Positions 36,892-44,609 of a stretch of DNA of 64,000 nucleotides are shown one piece after another; position 1 is the stretch's first letter; the number at the start of each line of letters is the position of its first letter. The stretch lies in contig CAVZQT010000003.1 in NCBI GenBank assembly GCA_963777435.1, forward strand, positions 1,426,001-1,490,000, given 5' to 3'. The notes beneath the pieces were generated by a model. That model had not been told where the DNA came from and made no database searches. It saw only the letters and a list, made by a program, of their open reading frames with translations. The translations under genes were made by a program, and so were the position numbers. The stretch is from AP-15 sp963777435 (GTDB taxonomy: Bacteria > Pseudomonadota > Alphaproteobacteria > ATCC43930 > CGMCC-115725).

Positions 36892-38247
36892 TTAGACCGC
36901 CGGCCCAGCACGGCTGGCTGACCACGCTCGCATCGATTGCTGGACCGGATCCCAGGGGCTCGAGAATGGCGGTGCATCGCTGAGGTCAAGGTCGCTAACC
37001 TGATCGACCGACATTTCGTGAAACAGGGCTGCCGCGAACACGTCAACTCGTTGCGCCACCTCGCTGCCCCAGGCGCCAAGGATTTGTGCTCCCAGCAACC
37101 GCCCGGTGCCGCGATCCGCCCTAACGGGAAGGCGCATTTCCGTAGCGCCGGGATAATAGGCTTTGTAATCCCAGGTCGTTGTTTCGATTGTCAGCGGATC
37201 GAAGCCGGCCTCCCGCGCTTCGCGCTCCAGGAGCCCGGTGCGCCCGACCGCAAGATCAAACAGCTTGACCACTTGCGTCCCGACCGAGCCGGCAAACAGC
37301 CGATCGCCCCCAAGCAGTTTCTCTGCCGCAACCCGTCCCTGCTTGTGGGAGGTCGTGCCGAGCGGCAAGTACATTGGCCTTGCCAGCATGCGGTGCCATG
37401 TTTCCACGCAGTCGCCGGCAGCAAATATGTCCGCAACATCGGTGCGCATGTGGCGATCGACGGCGATCGCGCCGCGCATCCCGAACGAGACGCCTTCTGT
37501 AAAAGCAACAACCGTGTTGGGCGCCACGCCTACCGCGACGAGCACTAGGTCCGCCTCGGTTGCAAACCCGTTCGAGCCGCGGACGCTGATCGGCGCGCTC
37601 GGATCGGCGCTTTCAAGCGATTCCACTGCGCAGCCCTCGATCGTAACCGCCTTGTTGCGACGCAGTTCGTCCCCGATCGCCCGTCCAAAGACGGGATCCA
37701 CAGTCGGGAAGACAGGATCGCTTCGGCTGACCACCGTCACGCGAAGGCCGCGATACGCGAGTGCCTCCGCCATCTCGAGGCCAATATAGCCGGCGCCGAC
37801 AATGAGAGCCGTCTGCGGCCGGGGATCGGTATGGAGAAGTGAGTCGACGGCCAGCGCATCGCCCATGGTGTGCAGCAGGTGAACGCGAGGATGCTCCAAC
37901 CCGGGAATATTCGGAACGACAGGCGAGGCACCGGTCGCGATCAGGAGGCGGTCATAGGAGAACCATCGCTCGCCGTCCGGACTCTGCACAGTCACTGACT
38001 TGGCGGCCGGATCAATCGATGTGGCAACATGGCATCGATTGATCTTGATGCCGCCAAACTCCGTCCGATGCGCCAAATCGTGCCAGTCCGGCGTCTCCCC
38101 GCTCAGAAAATAGGGCAGGCCGCAGACGCTCCAATTGGGGTAGTCGTCCGCGAGCAGGACCGAAATTTCGGCCGACCCATCAAGCTCTCGAATTCGCAGC
38201 GCGGCGCTGATGCCTGCATCGCTGCCTCCAATGATCAAAAAGCGCAT
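36892..38247 (-). CDS. FAD-dependent disulfide oxidoreductase, CoA-disulfide-reductase-like
   Basis: A 451-residue flavoprotein: FAD-binding FLIIGGSDAGISAALRIRE, single redox Cys in SVCGLPYFLSGE (as in CoA-disulfide and NADH peroxidase/oxidase types), NAD-binding TALIVGAGYIGLEMAEAL, and the second FAD motif VADIFAAGDCVE. C-terminal dimerisation domain present. ATG 38247 was chosen, with GGAG upstream; it lies 17 bp after acr3. Such enzymes recur in arsenic operons, where a role in thiol or arsenic redox chemistry is suspected, but no reaction is proven. Confidence 0.85.
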   Translation of the reverse strand: MRFLIIGGSDAGISAALRIRELDGSAEISVLLADDYPNWSVCGLPYFLSGETPDWHDLAHRTEFGGIKINRCHVATSIDPAAKSVTVQSPDGERWFSYDRLLIATGASPVVPNIPGLEHPRVHLLHTMGDALAVDSLLHTDPRPQTALIVGAGYIGLEMAEALAYRGLRVTVVSRSDPVFPTVDPVFGRAIGDELRRNKAVTIEGCAVESLESADPSAPISVRGSNGFATEADLVLVAVGVAPNTVVAFTEGVSFGMRGAIAVDRHMRTDVADIFAAGDCVETWHRMLARPMYLPLGTTSHKQGRVAAEKLLGGDRLFAGSVGTQVVKLFDLAVGRTGLLEREAREAGFDPLTIETTTWDYKAYYPGATEMRLPVRADRGTGRLLGAQILGAWGSEVAQRVDVFAAALFHEMSVDQVSDLDLSDAPPFSSPWDPVQQSMRAWSASRAGPAV

Positions 38248-38264
38248 GTCCAGGCGCTCCAGTA

Positions 38265-39341
38265 TCAGGCTAGGCCGCGCTCGTACCACCTGCGGCTGCG
38301 ACGAACGATCGCGACCACGGTTAACATCACCGGAACCTCAACCAGGACACCGACGACGGTCGCGAGGGCGGCGCCGGACTGAAATCCGAACAATGCGATC
38401 GCCGCCGCGACCGCCAGCTCAAAGAAATTCGACGCGCCGATCAACGCCGACGGGCAGGCGACATTGTGCGGCACGCCGAGCGCCCGGTTAAGCCCATAGG
38501 CAATGCCGGCGTTGAGGTAGACCTGGATCACGATCGGGACCGCCAGCAATACGATAATCAGCGGCTGCTTAACGATTTGCTCGCCCTGAAAGCCGAACAG
38601 CAGCACGAGTGTCGCCAGCAATGCGATTAGAGAGATCGGCTGAAGCGTCCGCAGGGTCTGCGCAAGTGCTGTGTCGCTGCCTGTTGCCAGCAGGGACCGC
38701 CGCCACAGCTGTGCTGCGATGACCGGCACAACGATGTAAAGCACGACCGAGAGGAACAATGTCGTCCACGGTACGGTGATCGAGGACAGGCCGAGCAGCA
38801 GCCCAACGATCGGCGCAAACGCAAACACCATGATTGTGTCGTTGAGCGCCACCTGGGTCAGCGTGAAGTTCGGCTCGCCGTCGGTCAGGTTCGACCACAC
38901 AAACACCATCGCCGTGCACGGCGCCGCCGCCAGTAATATCAAGCCGGCGATGTAGCTGTCGATCTGACCCGGCGGCAGCCACGGGCGGAAGAGCCAGCCA
39001 ATAAACAACCAGCCGAGCAATGCCATGCTGAACGGCTTGACCAGCCAATTGATGCCGACGGTCACGGCAATGCCGCGCCATTGCTCGGCGACGCGATGCA
39101 ATGCGCCAAAATCGACCTTGAGCAGCATTGGCACGATCATCAGCCAGATCAGCACCGCGACCGGGATGTTGACCTCGGCCACGGTCATGCGTCCAAGGGC
39201 GTGGAACGGCGCCGGCAATAGCCGGCCGAGCACAATGCCGGCGACGATGCACAGCGCCACCCAAATCGTCAGATAGCGCTCAAAAGTCCCCAGTGCCGGC
39301 GCCGCGCGACGCCGGTTGATTTCGGTCGCCGATGTCATCAT
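38265..39341 (-). CDS. acr3: Arsenite efflux permease Acr3
   Basis: A 358-residue, 10-helix permease of the bile/arsenite/riboflavin transporter superfamily. Conserved Acr3 marks: MIVPMLLKVDFGAL in helix 2-3, AAPCTAMVFVWSNLTDGEPN with the essential Cys, ALNDTIMVFAFAP, and NVACPSALIGASNFFELAVA near the end. It exports arsenite (and some antimonite) driven by the proton gradient. Its ATG overlaps the stop of the small membrane protein (ATGA), so their translation is coupled. The 39-residue distance from the ribosome site of the neighbours fits one long operon transcript. Confidence 0.93.
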   Translation of the reverse strand: MMTSATEINRRRAAPALGTFERYLTIWVALCIVAGIVLGRLLPAPFHALGRMTVAEVNIPVAVLIWLMIVPMLLKVDFGALHRVAEQWRGIAVTVGINWLVKPFSMALLGWLFIGWLFRPWLPPGQIDSYIAGLILLAAAPCTAMVFVWSNLTDGEPNFTLTQVALNDTIMVFAFAPIVGLLLGLSSITVPWTTLFLSVVLYIVVPVIAAQLWRRSLLATGSDTALAQTLRTLQPISLIALLATLVLLFGFQGEQIVKQPLIIVLLAVPIVIQVYLNAGIAYGLNRALGVPHNVACPSALIGASNFFELAVAAAIALFGFQSGAALATVVGVLVEVPVMLTVVAIVRRSRRWYERGLA

Positions 39342-39631
39342 GACCTCAGTTGATCAGAATATGTTGGTAATCTTCGCGCCCGCGCGACGAGCTCGTGCAG
39401 CCCGAAAAAGCACAGCGTGACCAGGGGGCCTATGCCGCCCGCGATGACGATGCAGGTGAGAAACGCGCTGAACGCCTCGCTGGAAGTCTCAGTTCGCGAT
39501 TGGAACTCCGGGTATGAAGGGTAAAGCAGGATGCCACCGATAGCTGCTGCGGCGCAAAATGCGATTGCATGCGCCATTATGTGCCACCAATAGACGTGCT
39601 CGCCCGATAGCGGGCGCTCGTCGCGCGCCAT
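39338..39631 (-). CDS. Small two-helix membrane protein in the ars operon
   Basis: A 97-residue protein with two membrane segments (IMAHAIAFCAAAAIGGILL and FLTCIVIAGGIGPLVTLCFF), one extramembrane stretch between them (YPSYPEFQSRTETSSEAF) and a basic tail. It lies 13 bp after arsJ and overlaps acr3 by four bases, so it is made together with the arsenite pump. ATG 39631 has GGGTGG just upstream. Three Cys lie within or next to the helices. I recognise no family; a helper of Acr3 or ArsJ is a reasonable guess from position only. Confidence 0.7.
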   Translation of the reverse strand: MARDERPLSGEHVYWWHIMAHAIAFCAAAAIGGILLYPSYPEFQSRTETSSEAFSAFLTCIVIAGGIGPLVTLCFFGLHELVARARRLPTYSDQLRS

Positions 39632-39644
39632 TCCACCCGTTCCT

Positions 39645-40898
39645 TCAGTTATTTTGGACGGTAGCAGCCGGCACGCGCCGCTGCCGCTCCTCAAGCCCGG
39701 CCGGAAGCAAGAAGACTAAGGCGAGGCAGAGTGCAAGCATGGCCGCCGAGCCCCACAGGCAGGCCGGCAGGCTGCCATATTGCGCCAGCAGCCCCGACAG
39801 CAGGATGCCGATCAGGCGACCCGCCGCATTGGCCGCGTAGTAGAAGCCGACATCCTCGGCCGCCTTCTTCGTCCCCGCATAGGCGAGGATCAAATAGGAG
39901 TGCAGCGACGAGATTACCGCGAACGCAAAGCCGAACACGGCGAGCCCGCTACAGACCAAAAGGCTGGGGCTGATCGGCGGATGGGCTTGCAGCAGCAACA
40001 CCAGCGCTACCGGGATTGCAGTGAGAATGGCGCCCCACAACCGGGCTTCGGGGATCTCCCGCGACAGGCCGTCGGGGCTGCGGCGCACGACCATCGGAGC
40101 GATCGCCTGCACCAGCCCGTAGCCGATGGTCCACGCGGCGATGTAGCCGGCGACCTCGATGTATCTCCATCCCTGGGTATAAAGGAAAACCGGCAAGCCG
40201 ACGACAAACCACACATCGCGCGACCCGAACAAAAAGATGCGGACAGCCGCCAAGAGGTTGATCGCGCGGGATTTGGCGAACAACTCGGCAAACGACTTCG
40301 AAGCCTTGGCTTTGCCGAGTTCGACCGGCAGGCTCAGCAGCACATTGGCGAGCAATACCGCGAGCATGGCGGCCATCAGCCACAACGCGCCGCGAAAACC
40401 GACGGCTTGGAGCAGAAGCCCGCCGACAAAAAAGCCGAAACCCTTCATCGCGTTCTTCGAGCCGGTAAACCACGTGACCCAGCGGAACAGCTGCCCGGCG
40501 CCGCCCTCGGATGTCGCCTTGATCGCCGATTTCGAAGCGGTCTTGGTGATGTCCTTGGCGACCCCCGAGATGCCTTGCGCCATGACCACCCAGACGACGG
40601 AGAATGTCGCTCCCCAACCCGGATTAAGTCCGGAGAGCAGCAACAACCCGCCAATCTGAAGCACGAGGCCGACCGCGAGCATCCGCGGAATGCCAAAACG
40701 AGCGGCGAGCCAGCCACCCCCGAGATTGGCGAAAATGCCGGCCGCCTCATACAGCAGAAACAGCGAGGCGAGCATAAACGGCGTGTAACCGAGCGAATAG
40801 AAATGCAGCAGCACCAGCATCCGCAAGGCGCCATCGGTTAACGTAAAGCCCCAGTAGCTCCCGGTAACGATCAAATAGTTGCGGGCGCCGGCCATCAC
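39645..40898 (-). CDS. arsJ: ArsJ, 1-arseno-3-phosphoglycerate exporter (MFS)
   Basis: A 417-residue, 12-helix transporter with the ArsJ pattern: NYLIVTGSYWGFTLTDGALR in helix 1, GVAKDITKTASKSAIK after helix 4, WVTWFTGSKNAMKGFGFFVG, and YAGTKKAAEDVGFYYAANA near the end. The known partner is a GAPDH that adds arsenate to glyceraldehyde 3-phosphate; ArsJ exports the unstable product, giving arsenate resistance. That GAPDH lies directly upstream with a four-base overlap, matching the two-gene module exactly. Confidence 0.93.
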   Translation of the reverse strand: MMAGARNYLIVTGSYWGFTLTDGALRMLVLLHFYSLGYTPFMLASLFLLYEAAGIFANLGGGWLAARFGIPRMLAVGLVLQIGGLLLLSGLNPGWGATFSVVWVVMAQGISGVAKDITKTASKSAIKATSEGGAGQLFRWVTWFTGSKNAMKGFGFFVGGLLLQAVGFRGALWLMAAMLAVLLANVLLSLPVELGKAKASKSFAELFAKSRAINLLAAVRIFLFGSRDVWFVVGLPVFLYTQGWRYIEVAGYIAAWTIGYGLVQAIAPMVVRRSPDGLSREIPEARLWGAILTAIPVALVLLLQAHPPISPSLLVCSGLAVFGFAFAVISSLHSYLILAYAGTKKAAEDVGFYYAANAAGRLIGILLSGLLAQYGSLPACLWGSAAMLALCLALVFLLPAGLEERQRRVPAATVQNN

Positions 40899-41938
40899 AC
40901 ACCTCGCTCGATTACGATATTGGCCAAATCGACCATGCGGCAGGCATAGCCGACCTCGTTGTCATACCAGGCGTAAATTTTGAGGAGCGTGCCGTCGGTG
41001 ACCATCGTGCTTGGGCCATCGACGACTGCGCTGCGCGTATCGTTATTATAATCCGCGGAGACCAACGGCCGCGCCTCAAAGCCGAGAATGCCGGCAAGCG
41101 GTCCTGCAGCCGCCTCCTCGAACAGCAAGTTGACCTCGTCCTCGCTGGTCGCGCGCTCCAGTTCGAAGACGCAATCCGTCAGTGAGGCGTTGAGCACGGG
41201 CACGCGCACCGCATGACCGTTGAGGCGGCCCTTGAGCTCGGGATAGATCAGCGCAATTGCGGTCGCACTGCCGGTCGTGGTCGGCTGCAAAGACAGCATC
41301 GCCGACCGGGCGCGGCGCAAATCCCTATGCGGCGCATCGACGACGACATTGGTGTTGGTCGGATCATGGATCGTCGTGATCTGGCCGTGGCGGATGCCGA
41401 TCGCCTCGTGAACCACCTTGACCACCGGCGCCAGGCAGTTGGTGGTGCACGACGCTGCCGTCAGTAGCCGGTACTCTGCCGGGTCGTAGCGATCATCATT
41501 GACCCCAACGACGATATTCAAGGCCGCCGGGTCCTTGACCGGCGCCGCGACGATGACGCGGCGCACTCCCCTGTCAAAGTAACCCTGAAGCTGATCCCAC
41601 TTTAGGAACTTCCCGGTGCACTCCAGGACGATGTCGCAGCCGAGATCGCCCCACGGCACCTCGCCCGGCAGGCTCGCGGCGCTAAAGCCGATGCGTCGAT
41701 TGCCGATAACGATTGCCCGATCGTCTTCGGCGCCGAACTTCTGACGCCAGCGGCCGTGCAGGCTGTCGAATTCAAGAAGGTGTGCGGCGACTGCGGCGCC
41801 ACCCTTGACTTCGTTGACGTGAACGACGTCTAGCCGGCTGCCGCGACGGGGATCGTCACCGGGCCGATCCGGCGCGCCCAGCGCCGCCCGCAAGGCGAGC
41901 CGGCCGATCCGGCCCATGCCGTTGATCCCGACTCCCAT
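40895..41938 (-). CDS. ArsJ-associated glyceraldehyde-3-phosphate dehydrogenase
   Basis: A 347-residue GAPDH: NAD-binding VGINGMGRIGRLALRAAL, catalytic Cys in TAASCTTNCLAPVVKVV, LSLQPTTTGSATAIALIYPE and a final AWYDNEVGYACRMVDL. Its place in the operon (stop overlapping the arsJ start) marks it as the arsenate-adding isozyme that makes 1-arseno-3-phosphoglycerate rather than the glycolytic enzyme. Starts three bases after the arsR-arsC fusion ends. Confidence 0.9.
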   Translation of the reverse strand: MGVGINGMGRIGRLALRAALGAPDRPGDDPRRGSRLDVVHVNEVKGGAAVAAHLLEFDSLHGRWRQKFGAEDDRAIVIGNRRIGFSAASLPGEVPWGDLGCDIVLECTGKFLKWDQLQGYFDRGVRRVIVAAPVKDPAALNIVVGVNDDRYDPAEYRLLTAASCTTNCLAPVVKVVHEAIGIRHGQITTIHDPTNTNVVVDAPHRDLRRARSAMLSLQPTTTGSATAIALIYPELKGRLNGHAVRVPVLNASLTDCVFELERATSEDEVNLLFEEAAAGPLAGILGFEARPLVSADYNNDTRSAVVDGPSTMVTDGTLLKIYAWYDNEVGYACRMVDLANIVIERGV

Positions 41939-41941
41939 CGC

Positions 41942-42811
41942 TCAGTTCCCCCGGTTGCGCGCGAGTGCCCCAACTTGACCTTCGCCGATTTCGTCGAGCC
42001 GGGTCTTCAAGGCCATGCGTTCGAGCGAGGCAAAGGGCAGATTGATGAAGATCATGATCCGGCGGTAAAGCCCCGCATAAAGCTCGTTGAACAGCGCGGT
42101 GCGCTCGATACTGCTGCCGGTGAACTTGGCGGGGTCGGGCAGCGACCATACGCCCGTCACCACTTTGTCGCCAAAATCGGGGCAGGGCTGGCTATCCTGG
42201 GTGTCGCAGAGGGTGATCAGAAAATCCATCCGCGGCGCATCTGGACCCGTGAACACGTCCCACGACTTGCAATGCAGTCCCGACACGTCATGGCCGAGCG
42301 ACCGGAGCTTCTCGATGACTTCGGGCATCGGCCGCGTCGCCGGGTCCGAGCCGGCCGAGTAGGCATGGAAGCGATCGCCGCCGACCTTGGCGAGGATCGC
42401 CTCGGCCATGATCGAGCGAGCCGAGTTTCGTGTGCACACGAACAAGACGTTGAAGGCGGGGGTCATTGAAAGGCTATCCTCCGGTAGGGGCGGCAGCAGC
42501 GCGGCAAGATCACCGCAAAGCTCCGGTTGCCCGCCACAGCAGGCCTCGGTCAAAAAGACCACCAGCTCGCGCAAAGCGACGATGCGAACGGCGTACATGA
42601 TCTGTCTTCCCCTGCGGGTGGAGAAGATCAAGCCGGCCTTTTCCAAGGCGCTGAGATGAAACGATGCTGTCGAGCCCGGCATGCCCAACTTTTCGGCGAG
42701 CACCCCCGCCGCGAGGCCGTTTGGACCCTGCGCCAGCAACAGGCGCAACACCCCAAGCCTGCTCTCTTGCGCTAAAGCACCAAAGATCTGGGCAGCTTCC
42801 GGAGATTCCAT
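41942..42811 (-). CDS. ArsR-ArsC fusion: arsenic-responsive repressor joined to arsenate reductase
   Basis: A 289-residue two-domain protein. Residues 1-100: ArsR/SmtB winged helix (SRLGVLRLLLAQGPNG, GSTASFHLSALEKAGLI) with Cys91-Cys92 in TEACCGGQ and Cys99 as possible metal ligands. Residues 118-270: low-molecular-weight-phosphatase-type ArsC with P-loop VCTRNSARSIMAEA (Cys126, Arg132) and the Asp-containing loop SLPDPAKFTG, plus further Cys (HCKSWDVF, TLCDTQDSQPCPD) for the redox relay. It would reduce arsenate and control the operon. No Shine-Dalgarno precedes ATG 42811. Confidence 0.92.
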   Translation of the reverse strand: MESPEAAQIFGALAQESRLGVLRLLLAQGPNGLAAGVLAEKLGMPGSTASFHLSALEKAGLIFSTRRGRQIMYAVRIVALRELVVFLTEACCGGQPELCGDLAALLPPLPEDSLSMTPAFNVLFVCTRNSARSIMAEAILAKVGGDRFHAYSAGSDPATRPMPEVIEKLRSLGHDVSGLHCKSWDVFTGPDAPRMDFLITLCDTQDSQPCPDFGDKVVTGVWSLPDPAKFTGSSIERTALFNELYAGLYRRIMIFINLPFASLERMALKTRLDEIGEGQVGALARNRGN

Positions 42812-42840
42812 ATTTCTAGAATAGTGGATAGATCAAACAT
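42812..42840 (-). promoter_or_regulatory. AT-rich promoter/operator region of the arsR-arsC fusion gene
   Basis: The palindrome TTCTAGAA (42814-42821) sits three bases before the start codon, inside an AT-rich stretch where a Shine-Dalgarno would be expected. Read on the minus strand, TATTCT overlaps a possible -10 element. Either the transcript is leaderless or the start is further in. The position suits an ArsR-type operator; this is inference. Confidence 0.4.
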
Positions 42841-42879
42841 CGCAAGCTTTTTATTGCGCCCTCCCGACCGCGGGGCGCT

Positions 42880-43009
42880 GATGATCGAACGCTGGGAAAT
42901 GGCCGGCCTTCTCGGCACCGGCTCGATCAGCGCTCGGCGAGGATGCTGCTCGCCGAGTTGCCGGTGCAGAGAAACAGGACGTTGCAGACGCGTCTCTCGG
43001 TCCGATCGG
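42880..43009 (-). pseudogene. Remnant of a second arsenate reductase gene (arsC)
   Basis: In the gap between arsM and the fusion gene the minus strand reads RRVCNVLFLCTGNSASSILA, the N-terminus of an LMW-phosphatase-type ArsC, then a stop at 42927. The catalytic loop has Ser where the essential Arg belongs (CTGNSAS instead of CTGNSAR). Past the stop, other frames still give fragments like the following ArsC segment (CREGRPFP). It is clearly dead and suggests that the fused ArsC has replaced a separate gene. Confidence 0.7.
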
Positions 43010-43018
43010 CCGATCGGG

Positions 43019-43807
43019 TCACGGTTTGCGGGCCTCGACCATGGCCGAGACGATGTGGTTCTCGATGTTCCGACCGGGCGCCCAGGTCTCGATCAGCTCA
43101 CGGCTTTCCGGTTTTGGCGTCACGTGAATATCGACAAACCCGGCGCGCGTCAGCCAATCCTCGATCTGTTCGGCCGGAGCGGCACCGGCGACACAGCCGC
43201 ACAGCAAGGCAGCATCGGATTGTAGCTCGGCCGGCAACGGAGCCGTGTTGATGATGTCCGACACCGCGAGCCGCCCGCCGGGTTTGAGCACGCGAAAGGC
43301 TTCGCGGAGCACCTGCTCCTTGTCCGGCACGAGATTGATCACGCAATTCGAGATCACGACATCGGCGGTGTCATCGGCAACCGGTAGGTGCTCGAGTTCC
43401 CCGAGGCGAAATTCGACGTTGCCAGCCGCGATGCGGACGGCATTGTCGCGCGCCTTTTTGAGCATCTCATGGGTCATGTCGACGCCGATCACACGACCGG
43501 TGTCGCCGACCTGCCGCGCCGCGAGGAAACAATCGAATCCAGCGCCGCTGCCGAGATCGACAACGATTTCACCCGGCTGCATCGCGGCGATTGCCTGCGG
43601 GTTGCCGCAGCCAAGCCCGAGATTGGCGCCCTCGGGTATCGCCGCCAGCTCCGCCTCGGAATAGCCCATACGCCGGGCTTTTTCTTGCGGGCTCGCCTCC
43701 GGGCCGCAACACGAGGAGGGTGCCGGCGCGCAGCAACTCGCTTCGTTCGCCGACGCGATGCCGCCGTAGCGGGCGCGCACCATGTCCTTGATCTGAGTAT
43801 CATCCAT
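43019..43807 (-). CDS. arsM: Arsenite methyltransferase ArsM
   Basis: A 262-residue SAM-dependent methyltransferase from ATG 43807 (GGGAGACC upstream). Typical ArsM marks: N-terminal Cys pairs in EASCCAPAPSSCCGPEASP, GLGCGNP, SAM motif VVDLGSGAGFDCFLAARQVG, SNCVINLVPDK and LLCGCVAGA, supplying the Cys residues that bind trivalent arsenic. It methylates arsenite to mono-, di- and trimethyl products. It lies 11 bp after arsR and is probably derepressed by arsenite. Confidence 0.93.
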   Translation of the reverse strand: MDDTQIKDMVRARYGGIASANEASCCAPAPSSCCGPEASPQEKARRMGYSEAELAAIPEGANLGLGCGNPQAIAAMQPGEIVVDLGSGAGFDCFLAARQVGDTGRVIGVDMTHEMLKKARDNAVRIAAGNVEFRLGELEHLPVADDTADVVISNCVINLVPDKEQVLREAFRVLKPGGRLAVSDIINTAPLPAELQSDAALLCGCVAGAAPAEQIEDWLTRAGFVDIHVTPKPESRELIETWAPGRNIENHIVSAMVEARKP

Positions 43808-43818
43808 GCTTGGTCTCC

Positions 43819-44187
43819 CTATGCGGCTGTGGTTTTCGCCGTGGCTCCGGTACAGCAATCGGAATCCGGGTCACACAGCGCCGCGCTGGCTGCATCACCC
43901 GCGCAGCAGTTCTTGGTGAGGTAGGCCAAGAGCGCGTTCATCGCGTCATACTCGGCCGAATAGATCAGCTGCCGGCTCAAACGGCGCTGGGTAATAAGTC
44001 CGGCATTGACGAGCTGCCCCAGATGGAAAGACAGCGAGGAGGGCTGAACGCCCAGCCGCTCGGCGATGACGCCGGCTGGCAGCCCTGCCGGCCCCGCCGT
44101 GACCAGCAGCCTAAACAATGCCAGCCGGGTTTCCTGCGCCAATGCGCCAAGCGCCGCAATCGCCCCGTTTTCATCCATCGATGACAT
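43819..44187 (-). CDS. arsR: ArsR-family arsenic-responsive repressor
   Basis: A 122-residue ArsR/SmtB winged helix (LAQETRLALFRLLVTAGPAG, VQPSSLSFHLGQLVNAGLI) with a Cys-rich C-terminus, NCCAGD and DPDSDCCTG, the likely arsenite site, as in ArsR types that sense with C-terminal Cys pairs. First gene of the ten-gene arsenic cluster. The AT-rich stretch 44188-44225 just upstream (TTTCATCGTTTCAACAACTA) should hold its promoter and operator. Start ATG 44187 or 44178. Confidence 0.9.
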   Translation of the reverse strand: MSSMDENGAIAALGALAQETRLALFRLLVTAGPAGLPAGVIAERLGVQPSSLSFHLGQLVNAGLITQRRLSRQLIYSAEYDAMNALLAYLTKNCCAGDAASAALCDPDSDCCTGATAKTTAA

Positions 44188-44196
44188 TTCATCGTT

Positions 44197-44544
44197 TCAA
44201 CAACTATCAAAATAAATCGCTTTTCCGCAGACGTCAAGACACGTTCGAAAATCGTCGAAACGACGCGCGGGAGTCCTGCCGTCCTCGAACCGCGCAATCA
44301 GCATTCCGCGGGCGATGACGGGCCGACCGGTGGGCGCGATTCCGGCGAACTCACCGTGATGGGCGACGCGGATCGTATAGACCATGGCAATGTCGGTCTC
44401 GGTTTGCACGAGGCGATCGACTGTCACCATCAGATCGGGAAGAGCGGCCCGCAATCCCGGAAGTCTCGGCGAGGCGAGGTCTCGGGACTGGCGCGTCCTA
44501 TCAGATCCGTCGGCGCCGACGAGGCCTTCTAAGAAACGGTGCAT
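44197..44544 (-). pseudogene. SnoaL-like ester cyclase remnant
   Basis: A frame of about 115 codons reads HRFLEGLVGADG, then AALPDLMVTVDRLVQTETDI and HHGEFAGIAPTGRPVIARGM followed by IARFEDGR. These are core pieces of the SnoaL-like/ester cyclase family, which normally has about 140 residues and ends with a conserved W-x-x-x-D. Here the N-terminal third is scrambled and the ending (RRFDDFRTCLDVCGKAIYF) departs from the family. Most likely a decayed gene between arsR and the divergent ABC permeases. Confidence 0.5.
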
Positions 44545-44609
44545 CCGCCCTGAAGGGTGTTGCTTGACAGCGCGGGCCGAAAAATGCGGCCTTGGTCCGG
44601 GAGGCGGAA

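Noticed and set aside
39780..40841. Plus-strand open frame of 353 codons
   Set aside because: Antisense to arsJ, rich in Arg, Gln, Asp and His, typical of a shadow frame.
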